Shown here piece by piece: positions 7,698-16,826 of a stretch of DNA of 64,000 nt. Source of the DNA: GCA-2746365 sp963711255 (GTDB lineage: Bacteria; Pseudomonadota; Gammaproteobacteria; SZUA-229). Within the stretch, counting starts at the first letter, position 1. Each line of letters starts with the position of its first letter. Under the pieces are notes generated by a model. That model was not told where the DNA came from. It saw nothing but the letters and a program-made list of their open reading frames with translations, and ran no database searches. Position numbers and translations under genes: made by a program. Location: the NCBI GenBank assembly GCA_963711255.1, contig CAVQDO010000035.1, positions 186,001-250,000 on the forward strand, in the 5' to 3' direction.

Positions 7698-8732
7698 ATG
7701 CTTAATCGTTTTATAGCCTCTTTATTTATCATTCTTAGCGCCAGTTTTAATGCGTCAGCAATGAACAGTAATAACCCATTCGCTAAAAATGAATCATTGA
7801 ATGTCGGTAAAGATGTCAGCTGGATAATTGATAAGGAAGCTGTTAATGCAACTAAAACAGCCATTGATGCTAAAAGTACTTATTATCATTTACAGTTTGA
7901 TAATAAGCAGATTAAATTATCTATAAGTACAGATGAGCAAGGATTAAATACGAAGTCTTTTAATCAGCTGGAAATTAAAAATGTAAAAATTGATGGCAAG
8001 CAGGTGCCGCTGTTTAAATGGTGCCTCGCCAACCAGCAGCGTCATAGTCGATTTTTGCAGCAGGGGCTAACGGTTAAAAAAGACATCTGTAGCATTGACG
8101 GTGCTGCAGGCAGTTTCGTGATGCGTCTGAATAAAGACACATTGTCATCGCTGCAGGCTGGCAGCCGGTTGTCAATAATGTTGAAACCATTTAGAACACC
8201 ACTGGATCTTAATTACGATATTAGTGATTTCAAAGATATGTACATCGCGTTAAATGCCAGGCCAGAACCAGCCGTTGCTAATAAAGAGACAGCTTTAGCA
8301 GCAGTCACAAAGAAAGTAACAAAATGCTGGGCCGGTGCGCCGCCACAATATAAAAATATAAACTCGGTTGAATATGATTGTGATGATGCTGCCGATAAAA
8401 GTAAAGCTGAAGCAAAGATCAGTGCGCTGGTTAATAACGAAAAAGATCTGCAGAAAAAACTGGCTGCGGAAAGACAGCGGCAGTTAAAACTGGCAGAAGA
8501 GAAGAAACAAAAAGCGTTAGCACTTAAGCTGGAGAAGGAAAAAGCTTTACAGGCGGAAGCAGCAGCCATTGCTGCAAGCCAGGCCAAGCAGGCGCAACTT
8601 AGTGATGAGATTACGCAAAAAATGGTGAGCGTTTGTAAAAAATACTGGGATAAGGGCGAGCATCGTTGTTACTGTCAAAAATATATCGAATATGCGCCGA
8701 GCAGTATACAGTCGAACTCCACCTGTAAATAA
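7698..8732 (+). CDS. Secreted protein of unknown function with a coiled coil and a Cys-rich C-terminus
   Basis: I do not recognise this 344-residue protein. An N-terminal signal peptide (MLNRFIASLFIILSASFNASA) indicates export. Residues about 30-200 look like a beta-rich globular domain with cysteines (WCLANQQ, KDICSIDG). Residues about 225-300 are a Lys/Glu/Ala-rich coiled coil (KKLAAERQRQLKLAEEKK). The last 35 residues hold CKK, HRCYCQKY and a final STCK, which could form disulfides in the periplasm. It lies between divergent thiS and co-directional thiO, has its own terminator, and so is probably a single-gene transcript unrelated to thiamine synthesis. Confidence 0.7.
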   Translation: MLNRFIASLFIILSASFNASAMNSNNPFAKNESLNVGKDVSWIIDKEAVNATKTAIDAKSTYYHLQFDNKQIKLSISTDEQGLNTKSFNQLEIKNVKIDGKQVPLFKWCLANQQRHSRFLQQGLTVKKDICSIDGAAGSFVMRLNKDTLSSLQAGSRLSIMLKPFRTPLDLNYDISDFKDMYIALNARPEPAVANKETALAAVTKKVTKCWAGAPPQYKNINSVEYDCDDAADKSKAEAKISALVNNEKDLQKKLAAERQRQLKLAEEKKQKALALKLEKEKALQAEAAAIAASQAKQAQLSDEITQKMVSVCKKYWDKGEHRCYCQKYIEYAPSSIQSNSTCK

Positions 8733-8788
8733 CTCGACGAGTTTGAAACCGATGGTTTAATCTGTCGTATTAATTCTGTAATATAAAG

Positions 8789-8811
8789 CAACGTTTTTAC
8801 GTTGTTTTTTT
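8789..8811 (+). terminator. Rho-independent terminator after the secreted protein gene
   Basis: CAACGT (8789-8794) pairs with ACGTTG (8799-8804), with a TTTT loop and a run of seven Ts after it. It lies 57 nt past the stop codon and separates this gene from thiO. Confidence 0.75.
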
Positions 8812-8859
8812 GTGCCATAAATTAACTTCAACTATTGCTTCTTAATAAAAATTAAACTT

Positions 8860-9960
8860 ATGCCTGATTGTATTATTGTTGGTGGTGGCGTTATCGGCCT
8901 GTTGACTGCGCGCCAGCTTTTTCAGCAGGGCGTCGATGTTCTATTGCTGGAAAAGGGGCCGCTTGGTGGCGAGTCATCCTGGGCCGGTGGCGGTATTATC
9001 TCGCCGTTGTACCCCTGGCGATATGACGATTCGGTTAACGTGCTGGCTGAGCGCAGTAAGCAAATCTATCCGAAGCTGGTAAAGCAGTTATTGCAGGAAA
9101 CAGGGCTCGATAGTGAGTTAATCAATAGCGGCATGTTTACCGTGATTAATGAAGAGCTGGGGGATGATCTGCAACAAATTACTGACTGGGCAGAGAAATG
9201 GTCAGTCGATATACGTTATAAAAATCAGCTGGCGGCCGTGCGTGAAATTGAAAAGTCTGTTGCTGATGCGGTTGATAATGGCGTGTGGATGCCCGATATC
9301 ATGCAGATAAGAAATCCAAAGTTTGTTAAAGCGCTAAAAGCGTCATTTAAGCAGTTATCAATTCCTTATAAGGAGCACTGTGCGGTTGAAGAAATCCTTG
9401 TTAAGGACGATAAAATCGTCGGTGTACGTACGCAAGAGCAGCATTTTCTGGCAGAAAAAGTCATTATAGCCAGCGGCGCCTGGAGTGCGCAGTTCAGTGT
9501 GACCGGACAATCAGTTGATGTGGTTCCGGTTAAAGGGCAGATGATTATGTATAAAGGCGAGCCTGATATGGTCAAGCGCATTGTTCTGTCACAGGGGCAT
9601 TACGTGATACCACGAAAGGATGGCCGCATACTGGCAGGCAGTACCCTGGAAAAAATCGGCTTTGATAAAACGATTTCTGCCTCGGCGTATGATGAATTAC
9701 ACCAGGCCGCCGTGGCACTGGTGCCGCTGCTGGATGAGCTGCCGGTTGAAAGACAATGGGCCGGTCTGCGGCCGGGTACAGAAAAAGGTATACCTTATGT
9801 ATGTCAGCATGATGATATTGCCGGCCTGTACGTGCACGCAGGGCATTTCAGAAATGGTATTGTGCTGGGCGCGGCCTCAGCTGAATTAATTACCGATATC
9901 GTGCTGCAGCGAGAGCCCTGGTGCGATACAGGGCCGTATGCCTTAACCGCGCAACATTAA
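8860..9960 (+). CDS. thiO: Glycine oxidase ThiO (FAD-dependent)
   Basis: FAD flavoenzyme that oxidises glycine to iminoacetate (dehydroglycine) for ThiG. The 366-residue protein opens with the dinucleotide-binding motif IIVGGGVIGLLTARQL (GGGVIG, residues 8-13), followed by GGESSWAGGG, typical of ThiO/DadA-type oxidases. Later blocks include VVPVKGQM, ILAGSTLEK, WAGLRPGT and HFRNGI near the C-terminus. Length is normal. A generic D-amino-acid oxidase is possible, but thiS and thiG within 2 kb make ThiO much more likely. The next feature is tRNA-Thr, 14 nt past the stop. Confidence 0.9.
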   Translation: MPDCIIVGGGVIGLLTARQLFQQGVDVLLLEKGPLGGESSWAGGGIISPLYPWRYDDSVNVLAERSKQIYPKLVKQLLQETGLDSELINSGMFTVINEELGDDLQQITDWAEKWSVDIRYKNQLAAVREIEKSVADAVDNGVWMPDIMQIRNPKFVKALKASFKQLSIPYKEHCAVEEILVKDDKIVGVRTQEQHFLAEKVIIASGAWSAQFSVTGQSVDVVPVKGQMIMYKGEPDMVKRIVLSQGHYVIPRKDGRILAGSTLEKIGFDKTISASAYDELHQAAVALVPLLDELPVERQWAGLRPGTEKGIPYVCQHDDIAGLYVHAGHFRNGIVLGAASAELITDIVLQREPWCDTGPYALTAQH

Positions 9961-9974
9961 TGAATTGATTAATC

Positions 9975-10051
9975 GCCGGAATAGCTCCAATTGGTAGAGC
10001 AAGTCATTCGTAATGACGAGGTTGGGAGTTCGATTCTCCCTTCCGGCACCA
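9975..10051 (+). tRNA. tRNA-Thr (anticodon CGT), CCA encoded
   Basis: The cloverleaf can be drawn by hand: acceptor GCCGGAA/TTCCGGC, D stem GCTC/GAGC, anticodon loop TTCGTAA with anticodon CGT, T stem GGGAG/CTCCC with loop TTCGATT, then A-CCA. The first pair of the anticodon stem (27-43) is A/G, a mismatch. Length is 77 nt including CCA. It reads ACG threonine codons. Confidence 0.92.
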
Positions 10052-10062
10052 GATTGAGGTTT

Positions 10063-10148
10063 CCGTCATTGCCGAGCGGTAGCGCAGCAATCTCATGCAG
10101 GCAACACAGTCGCTTACAGGGGTTGCCGCGCTCCGCTCGCAATGACGG
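10063..10148. repeat. REP-like palindromic element of the CGTCATTGCGAGC type
   Basis: An 86-bp element with terminal inverted repeats: CCGTCATTGCCGAGCGGTAG at the left and CGCTCCGCTCGCAATGACGG at the right. It lies between tRNA-Thr and the 3' end of ppa. A decayed relative is at 28725-28795. Elements with these ends are widespread interspersed repeats in Proteobacteria. No coding potential is seen. Confidence 0.75.
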
Positions 10149-10161
10149 ATATATAGGTAAC

Positions 10162-10710
10162 TTAGAAGTTCGGTTTAACCGGTGCGTTCTGGTACATTTC
10201 CACACTGGACATGATTTCTTCTTTGGCGTCGTCCAGGTTTCCCCAGCCTTCAACGCGAACCCACTTGCCCTCGTCCAGATCTTTGTAATGCTCGAAGAAA
10301 TGGGCGATTTGATCAAGTAACATGGGCTGCATGTCTTCGATAGTTTTGGCACTTCTGTAAGATTTACACAGTTTATCGATGGGTACAGCAAGTATCTTGG
10401 CATCATCACCGGATTCATCGGTCATTTTCAGCACACCAACCGGGCGGCACTGAATGACAGAGCCGGCGATTAAAGGAACCGGTGTTGCTACAAGAACATC
10501 TACCGGGTCGCCATCCTTGGATAAAGTATGTGGCACATAGCCATAGTTGCATGGGTAATGCATGGCAGTGCTCATAAAGCGGTCGACAAACATTGCCCCG
10601 GTATCTTTATCGACTTCATATTTAACCGGATCGGCATGCGCCGGTATTTCGATGATGACATTTATTTCGTCGGGAAGTTTTTTTCCTGAGCTGACTCTAT
10701 CTAGGTTCAT
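10162..10710 (-). CDS. ppa: Inorganic pyrophosphatase (family I)
   Basis: Soluble Mg-dependent enzyme that hydrolyses pyrophosphate to two phosphates and so drives biosynthetic reactions. The 182-residue protein has the family signature DGDPVDVLV with the three metal-binding aspartates D66, D68 and D71, the MHYPCNYGYVP block before it, and EGKWVRVEGW near the C-terminus. Length matches the E. coli enzyme (176). It is a single gene between the tRNA-Thr/REP element and the divergent pilus operon. Confidence 0.95.
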   Translation of the reverse strand: MNLDRVSSGKKLPDEINVIIEIPAHADPVKYEVDKDTGAMFVDRFMSTAMHYPCNYGYVPHTLSKDGDPVDVLVATPVPLIAGSVIQCRPVGVLKMTDESGDDAKILAVPIDKLCKSYRSAKTIEDMQPMLLDQIAHFFEHYKDLDEGKWVRVEGWGNLDDAKEEIMSSVEMYQNAPVKPNF

Positions 10711-10950
10711 AAGATTTCTTTATAAGTTTTGGCTAATATAGATTTTATACGATTTTAACGTTGCTGTAAGGTTAAAAATTGTCATTATGGACTAAAATCA
10801 CAGGTGATAACTAAAAATAATAATAAAAAATGATTAAAACTTGCTTGCTGCTGCAGCCAAATTACCTGTTTTGGCGCCATTTATCTGTAATAACACACTG
10901 CCCGTCACTATCTGCTGGCAAATCATCAATACTGGTCTTAAATTAGAATC

Positions 10951-11496
10951 ATGAAACGAATCCATACACAATCTGGTTTTACGCTCATCGAGTTGATGAT
11001 CACGCTGGCGGTCGTGGCGATATTGCTGTCAGTCGGGCTGCCAAGTTATGAGAACTTTATTAAAAACGGGCATCTTACCGCGGGTAACAATGAACTCGTT
11101 AGCTCGTTTAATCTGGCGCGCAGTGAAGCAATCAAAAGAGGGCTTCGCGTTACCGTATGCAAAAGCGATGACCAGGCCACCTGTACAACCAGCGGTGACT
11201 GGGATCAGGGCTGGCTGGTTTTTACCGATGAAAACGACAATGGCGTTTACAACTCTGCGACGGAAACCATAATTCTGGCACATGCAAAAATGAATGATCT
11301 GGTAACCGCAGTTGGCAACGGCACGGTCACAAATTATGTGTCTTATGTTATGTCGGGCAAGAGTCAACAGGCACCCACCGGGCTTCAGTCAGGAACTATA
11401 TTGATCCGTGATGACCGTTCTGGTGACTATGGCAGAAACCTGAGTATCAGTCAGACAGGGCGGGTTAATACTGTAACCGGAGTCACCGTGCCATGA
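10951..11496 (+). CDS. fimT: Type IV minor pilin, FimT/GspH family
   Basis: Minor pseudopilin that helps to prime or tip the type IV pilus. FimT members can bind DNA in natural transformation, but that is not shown here. The 181-residue precursor has a prepilin peptidase site, SG/FTLIE, cutting after G9, with Glu5 of the mature protein present, followed by a hydrophobic helix (residues 10-32). The rest fits the GspH domain: LARSEAIKRG, then VTVCKSDD with a second cysteine in ATCTTSG and WDQGWLVFTDENDNG. It opens the fimT-pilV-W-X-Y1-Y2-E operon. Its stop overlaps the pilV start (ATGA). Confidence 0.87.
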   Translation: MKRIHTQSGFTLIELMITLAVVAILLSVGLPSYENFIKNGHLTAGNNELVSSFNLARSEAIKRGLRVTVCKSDDQATCTTSGDWDQGWLVFTDENDNGVYNSATETIILAHAKMNDLVTAVGNGTVTNYVSYVMSGKSQQAPTGLQSGTILIRDDRSGDYGRNLSISQTGRVNTVTGVTVP

Positions 11497-12017
11497 AAAA
11501 ACTTTTTACTGCTCCACGTATATCAGCTAACCGGGGTTTCACGCTTCTCGAAGTACTGGTGGCTACAGTTATTCTTGCGGTTGGTCTATTAGGTATTTCT
11601 GCCCTGCAGGTTACCGGACTGCGCAGTAACTTTTCCTCGCTGGTTCGTTCACAGGCAACATTGTCTGCCTATGATATGTCGGATCGCATGCGTGCCAATG
11701 GTGAGGCCTTTTTAACAGGGGTAGCTTATTATGATAACCCTGTGTCCGCGGCCAATGCTAACTGTTTAACAGTCACAGGATGCGATTCTCAGGAAATGGC
11801 CGAGAATGATATGTTTGCATGGAACGCTGAGCTTGCGAATGCATTACCTTCAGGCGAAGGTGTCGTATGTATTGATAGTACACCCCTTGATGGTGCGTTT
11901 AGTGCATCACCGGCCTGTGACGGAGTCGGTTCTGGTTATGCAATAAAAATCTGGTGGCGAGATAGCCGCGATAATACAGCGCCGCTCAAGCGTTTTGTGG
12001 TTACTTACCTGAAATAA
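11493..12017 (+). CDS. pilV: Type IV pilus minor pilin PilV
   Basis: The 174-residue precursor has prepilin cleavage site RG/FTLLEVLVA after G15, then a hydrophobic helix with the PilV-typical ILAVGLLGISALQ. The middle region has RSQATLSAYDMSDRMRAN, a common PilV block. Cysteines in the C-terminal half may form disulfides. PilV belongs to the minor pilins that assemble with PilY1 at the pilus tip. It overlaps fimT by 4 nt and is followed 11 nt later by pilW, so translation is probably coupled. Confidence 0.9.
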   Translation: MKKLFTAPRISANRGFTLLEVLVATVILAVGLLGISALQVTGLRSNFSSLVRSQATLSAYDMSDRMRANGEAFLTGVAYYDNPVSAANANCLTVTGCDSQEMAENDMFAWNAELANALPSGEGVVCIDSTPLDGAFSASPACDGVGSGYAIKIWWRDSRDNTAPLKRFVVTYLK

Positions 12018-12028
12018 GGAATGCGCTA

Positions 12029-12838
12029 ATGCAGAAAAATTATAGACTTCCCCTACAGCTTGCTAAACGATCTTCATACGGTAGATCTCAGCGCGGCTTT
12101 ACTATGGTTGAAATAATGGTCGCCATGGCCATCGGCCTTTTTCTTGTCGCGGGTATATTTCAACTGTTTGTTGCGAACAAGCAATCCAATCGAATTCAGA
12201 ATAACTTATCGCATGTACAGGAGAACGGCCGATTTGCTATCGATGAGTTAGGCCGGGTTCTGCGTATGGCAGGACTCAAGTCCGATCCGTTAGATACGAC
12301 CACTTTTGCCGGTACGGCAGTAGTGAATGGTGTTGACAATGGCAGCCAGGGCGCCGATGAAGTTTTTGTCTCTTTTCAGGGCACGACAGGTACAGCGCTG
12401 GCAGGTGGAGCGGTCGACTGCCTGGGTACAAAATTTCTCGATACATCGACCACGGTTACAAACCACTTCTACCTTGATAATGATGCTAACGGTGTGACTA
12501 ATCTTTTTTGTTCAGAAACGACCGCAGTGGCGCCGAGTCCGCAACCCCTGGTTGAAGATGTCGTCGATATGCAGATCACTTATGGCATAGATGCTGATGA
12601 TAACGGCACCGCTGAGTATTATGTGGACGCGACCACGGTTACCACTGGCACAGCTGGTGTACCTGACTGGCCAAAGGTGGTGAGCGTTAAGATTAACCTG
12701 CTGGTAGCCTCACGTGAAGATGCCGTCGCCCAGACTGCGCAGACATACAATTTCGCGGGCGCCTCGGTTACTGCCAGCGATAAACGTCTCTATAAGGTGT
12801 TTAATGTCACTGTTGCTTTACGCAACCGTCTGGGATGA
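12029..12838 (+). CDS. pilW: Type IV pilus minor pilin PilW
   Basis: The 269-residue precursor carries a longer leader (23 residues, positively charged) before the cleavage site RG/FTMVEIMVAMAIGLFL, with Glu5 present. This long leader and the IQNNLSHVQENGRFAIDEL block are typical of PilW. The rest is a beta-rich domain ending with ALRNRLG. PilW works with FimT, PilV, PilX and PilE to promote pilus assembly and to present PilY1. The stop overlaps the pilX ATG (ATGA). Confidence 0.9.
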   Translation: MQKNYRLPLQLAKRSSYGRSQRGFTMVEIMVAMAIGLFLVAGIFQLFVANKQSNRIQNNLSHVQENGRFAIDELGRVLRMAGLKSDPLDTTTFAGTAVVNGVDNGSQGADEVFVSFQGTTGTALAGGAVDCLGTKFLDTSTTVTNHFYLDNDANGVTNLFCSETTAVAPSPQPLVEDVVDMQITYGIDADDNGTAEYYVDATTVTTGTAGVPDWPKVVSVKINLLVASREDAVAQTAQTYNFAGASVTASDKRLYKVFNVTVALRNRLG

Positions 12839-13455
12839 GGTCGACCATGAAAGCTGATACGAAATCTGATATGAACTCCAATATAGGCTCTGGCATGAAG
12901 CAGACGATGACGATGTCTGTCGCCACTCGCAAAACTTGCAGTCAATTTGGAAAAAAACAGCAGGGTGCAGTGCTTATCGTTGGCCTGATCATGTTGCTGG
13001 TGATGACCTTGATCGGCCTGTCTGCGATGCGCTCGACAATCCTGGAAGAGAAGATGGCGGGTAATTATCGCGATAGCAATATTGCTTTTCAGGTAGCAGA
13101 AGCAGCATTGCGTGATGGCGAAAATGATATTCTCTGTGACGGCTGTACGCGCGGTTCGCCTATTTCCGGTCTTACTAATTTTAATGCTAGCTGCACCGAC
13201 GGTCTTTGTGATGGCTGGACGCCGACTGTCTGGACGGATACTGGCAAGATGGGGAATGCGATTGGTTACGGTACCTATACCGGCGCGACTGCGATCGCGG
13301 GTGTAGCGGCCGCACCCAAATACCTGGTTGAAGGCAAGCGTTGTATTGCAGCGGGCTGGGCATCATGGAAATATTGTTATCAAATTACGGCAACGGGTTA
13401 TGGCGGGTCATCGAATACGGCACGCATAATACAGGAAGTTTATATAACACCATAA
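12835..13455 (+). CDS. pilX: Type IV pilus minor pilin PilX
   Basis: PilX-type protein of 206 residues. The hydrophobic helix begins at QQG/AVLIVGLIMLLVMTLIGL (cleavage after G44), and, as in other PilX proteins, the Glu5 of true pilins is absent. The following STILEEKMAGNYRDSNIAF, then QVAEAALRDGE, is the classic PilX_N block. The start at 12835 overlaps pilW. ATGs at 12847 and 12895 would give shorter leaders closer to the usual length, so the true start is uncertain. Cysteines (CDGC, SCTDGLCDG) suggest disulfides. pilY1 follows after 59 nt. Confidence 0.88.
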   Translation: MRSTMKADTKSDMNSNIGSGMKQTMTMSVATRKTCSQFGKKQQGAVLIVGLIMLLVMTLIGLSAMRSTILEEKMAGNYRDSNIAFQVAEAALRDGENDILCDGCTRGSPISGLTNFNASCTDGLCDGWTPTVWTDTGKMGNAIGYGTYTGATAIAGVAAAPKYLVEGKRCIAAGWASWKYCYQITATGYGGSSNTARIIQEVYITP

Positions 13456-13514
13456 ATTAAGGGATAATCAATTCGTCCCGATGAGTTACTTTCCTTAAGT
13501 GGAGACATAGTTTT

Positions 13515-16500
13515 ATGAATACGATATCTAAAAAGAAAAAGGTGCTTTACCGACGTGTTGCCAAAATCAATCTTGGTCTACTGCTAATGGTGCCTGCATC
13601 GATAGCTACGGCATCTTTACTGTCTATTGCAGATCAACCGCTTTTTGTTACCAATGCTCAAAAGGCAAATGTAATGGTGGTACTGGATAACTCTAACAGT
13701 ATGGATGAAGGTGCAAGCGGTGCCGCTGTGGGCAGTGACAGTCCTGACAGCAAATCGGAAATCGCGCGTAATGCCGTTAAGGATTTGATTACCACCTATA
13801 GCGGCAAGATAAATATGGGACTGGTAGCTTATCAACAATCGGGAGTATCAGGTCGACGTATTCATAATACACCCTATGATGCCAGTTATAACCCGGCAAA
13901 TTATGATCCGAGTCACACATTTCCCCGCGATTCGCTGACAAAAAAATACCGAACCCCCAATACTTCAAACCCTGGTACTTTTATTTATTATAATGTCGCA
14001 CTGCCATTTTATGCGGGCTCAAATCAGGGCACTGCCTTTTGTTATTCTGCTACTGCAGATTTTGATAATGGCAGCGAGACGTATCCAGGCGGCCCATGGG
14101 ATTTTTATAACTGCTGGAGAAATAAAACAGACCTGCTGGACACTAATTCCGGGTTTTCTACTGGTGCCGGTGGTGGTAGTTTCTTCCCCACGGACAGTGA
14201 CCTGGCACAAAACATCCTTGATTTTGGAACCCATCTTGCCTGGTATTATGTTGGCAGGACCTGGTTTTCTAACTCTTCTCCCGGTAAAGGTTATCTGCAT
14301 GTGCCAATAGCCGATCTTGATGCGACACAGGCGACAGCACTTAATAACAAGCTTGCCGTTTCGCAATTTGTTACTAATGGAACCAGCGCTTTATTGCCTT
14401 TGCAAAATGCAGGTCTCACGCCCATTGAAGGTACCCTGCTGACGGTAAAAGATTATTTTGAAGGTAATTTGGCTGCCGCTGAAGGCGGTCCTGAGCCTGA
14501 ACCACCGGAGTCATGCGGCAAAAACTTTGTTGCGCTGATGACCGACGGTCTGCCCTCCGTCGCTCAGGATGGTACCGTGCTGAGCGACCCGGCAGCGGCT
14601 ATCACCGCTGCGGCCAATGCTGCGGCTGCCCTGCAAAGTGCTACAATCGGGGTAAAGAATGGCGACATAGATACCTATGTAATCGGTTTCGCGTTGCCTT
14701 TTGGCACGGACCCTACTACACTGGATCAGATTGCGGTAGCCGGTGGTACCTCAAATGCGTACCTGGCCAGTGATCCGGTGGGCCTGGTAACTGCTTTCAA
14801 CACCATATTCAAGGATATCCTGGAAAAGACAGGGGCTTCTTCATCTGCTGCAACCAACTCGACATCACTTTCCAGTAACAGTCATATCTATCAGGCGCGT
14901 TTCGACAGTGGTGACTGGACCGGACAATTATTATCAAAGGCAATCAGTGATCTTGGTGTAATCAGTGCGGTTAACGAGTGGGACGCTGGTATTGAGATTA
15001 ATAGTCTCAGCTCTGCCACCCGTAAAATCATCACCACGAGTCGAGATACCCGGCGTGGCATAGCATTTCAGTGGTCAGTCCTCGATGCACTGACAGACAC
15101 CACACAGAAAGATTTTTTGAATGCGGACGCCTCAGGTACGCCTGATGGCCTGGGTTCTGACAGGGTAGTTTATATTCGGGGTGACGATGTTGCTGGTTTT
15201 CGACCGCGCCCCATTAGTAAATTAGGCGATATCATCAACTCCAGCCCGTTTTTTTTAGGGCCGCCTGACGCCGGTTATAACGATAGCGAAATGCCCGGTT
15301 ATTCCGCATTTCGTAGCGCCAATTATGGCCGCGCGCCGATGATTTTTGCCGGCGCCAACGATGGTATGTTGCATGCTTTCGATGCAAGTTCGACAACGAG
15401 TGGTGGTAAAGAAATCATGGCTTTTGTACCCAGCCCCGTGTATAAAAATTTGAGTGCATTGACGGATCCCGATTATGGTGGTGGTGTTCCACATAAGTAT
15501 TACGTCGATGGTTCGCCGATGGTTGCTGATGCCAACCTGGGTAATGACGCCACGCCATCATGGAAAACCGTTCTCGCGGGCGGGCTCAATGCGGGCGGTC
15601 AGGCTTATTATGCGCTGGATGTGACTGATCTGTCCTCTTTTGCGGAAGCTGATGCAGCAAACACTCTACTCTGGGAGTTTACCGACGAAGACGATGCTGA
15701 CCTGGGTTATAGTTTTAACCAGGCGACACTCAATCGCTTAACCAATCAGTCGGCACAAATCGCCCGTATGCAAAATGGTAAGTGGGCACTGATCGTTGGC
15801 AATGGCTACAATAATACAGAGGCTGACGGGAATGTCAGTGCGACGGGGCATGCTTCGCTATTTATCCTGTTTCTTGACGGCGGGCTGGATGGTAGCTGGA
15901 CTCTTGGCAGTGATTACATAAAAATCGATACCAAGGCAGGAGATACTACTACGCCTAATGGTCTTGCAACACCTCGGCCCATCGATAGCGATGGTGACGG
16001 CCGTGTCGACACGGTGTATGCCGGTGACCTGTTAGGTAATGTATGGAAATTTGACCTGAGTAATTCTTCGACTGCTAGCTGGGGTGTAGCGTATGGTACG
16101 GCTGCGACGCCCGCACCACTGTACACGGCTAAAGATTCTGTTGGTACTGCGCAGCCCATCACTACAGCGCCATTGGCGACGCTGACACCTGATGGCGACA
16201 TGATTATTGGTTTTGCAACGGGTTTATATCTAGGCATTAGCGATATATCGACTACTGGCACACAATCGATCTACGGTATTGTGGATAGTGGCGCAGCGTT
16301 AGCGCCTGTGCGTTCAATCCTGGTGGCACAAACAGTCGATTCTGTGGCAACAGTGACTTCTACTGCCACCCCACCCACAGATGTTGAAATTCGTATCTCG
16401 AGTCAGAATTCGATTGATTATACGCTCAAAAAAGGCTGGTATATGGATCTGCCCGAGTCGGGCGAACGGGTGGTGTTTAACCCGATCCTGCGTGATGGCC

Positions 16501-16811
16501 GTTTTGTATTCACCACGCTTACACCAAATACCACGGTCTGTGAGTTTGGTGGCAGCAGCTGGTTAATGGAGCTGGATTATCTCACGGGTGGCAGGTTGAA
16601 TGTGCAGCCTTTCTCACAGGTAGGCAAACAGGGCACCAAGCAGGTATCGGGTATCCGGATTGGAAATATCATGACCACGCCGACAGTAATTACTGACCGC
16701 GGTAATCAGCAGGAATTTAAAATTGGTAACGATAGCTCTGGTACCACGAACGTGATTCAAGAGACGGTGCAATTTAGAACAGGACGCCTTTTGTGGCGAG
16801 AGATCCGCTAA
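13515..16811 (+). CDS. pilY1: Type IV pilus tip adhesin/assembly protein PilY1
   Basis: Large secreted protein (1098 residues) that sits at the pilus tip with the minor pilins and controls extension, adhesion and surface sensing. After a signal-like N-terminus (residues about 15-35) comes a von Willebrand A domain with the MIDAS-type D-x-S-x-S in VVLDNSNSMDEG (D58, S60, S62). The C-terminal half is the PilY1 beta-propeller, with FAGANDGMLHAFDA and VLAGGLNAGGQAYYALDV. The calcium loop DSDGDGRVD (D824-D832) is followed by YAGDLLGNVWKFDL. It corresponds to the loop that controls pilus retraction in Pseudomonas. Nothing indicates truncation. Confidence 0.93.
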   Translation: MNTISKKKKVLYRRVAKINLGLLLMVPASIATASLLSIADQPLFVTNAQKANVMVVLDNSNSMDEGASGAAVGSDSPDSKSEIARNAVKDLITTYSGKINMGLVAYQQSGVSGRRIHNTPYDASYNPANYDPSHTFPRDSLTKKYRTPNTSNPGTFIYYNVALPFYAGSNQGTAFCYSATADFDNGSETYPGGPWDFYNCWRNKTDLLDTNSGFSTGAGGGSFFPTDSDLAQNILDFGTHLAWYYVGRTWFSNSSPGKGYLHVPIADLDATQATALNNKLAVSQFVTNGTSALLPLQNAGLTPIEGTLLTVKDYFEGNLAAAEGGPEPEPPESCGKNFVALMTDGLPSVAQDGTVLSDPAAAITAAANAAAALQSATIGVKNGDIDTYVIGFALPFGTDPTTLDQIAVAGGTSNAYLASDPVGLVTAFNTIFKDILEKTGASSSAATNSTSLSSNSHIYQARFDSGDWTGQLLSKAISDLGVISAVNEWDAGIEINSLSSATRKIITTSRDTRRGIAFQWSVLDALTDTTQKDFLNADASGTPDGLGSDRVVYIRGDDVAGFRPRPISKLGDIINSSPFFLGPPDAGYNDSEMPGYSAFRSANYGRAPMIFAGANDGMLHAFDASSTTSGGKEIMAFVPSPVYKNLSALTDPDYGGGVPHKYYVDGSPMVADANLGNDATPSWKTVLAGGLNAGGQAYYALDVTDLSSFAEADAANTLLWEFTDEDDADLGYSFNQATLNRLTNQSAQIARMQNGKWALIVGNGYNNTEADGNVSATGHASLFILFLDGGLDGSWTLGSDYIKIDTKAGDTTTPNGLATPRPIDSDGDGRVDTVYAGDLLGNVWKFDLSNSSTASWGVAYGTAATPAPLYTAKDSVGTAQPITTAPLATLTPDGDMIIGFATGLYLGISDISTTGTQSIYGIVDSGAALAPVRSILVAQTVDSVATVTSTATPPTDVEIRISSQNSIDYTLKKGWYMDLPESGERVVFNPILRDGRFVFTTLTPNTTVCEFGGSSWLMELDYLTGGRLNVQPFSQVGKQGTKQVSGIRIGNIMTTPTVITDRGNQQEFKIGNDSSGTTNVIQETVQFRTGRLLWREIR

Positions 16812-16826
16812 CGAGGACAAACAATT

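Noticed and set aside
8213..8587. 124-residue minus-strand frame within the coiled-coil gene
   Set aside because: It is an antisense shadow made of Ala/Ser/Phe codons opposite a Lys/Glu/Ala coiled coil.
9969..10418. 149-residue frame on the minus strand over tRNA-Thr and ppa
   Set aside because: It runs through the tRNA and out of frame through the ppa coding region, so it is a shadow.
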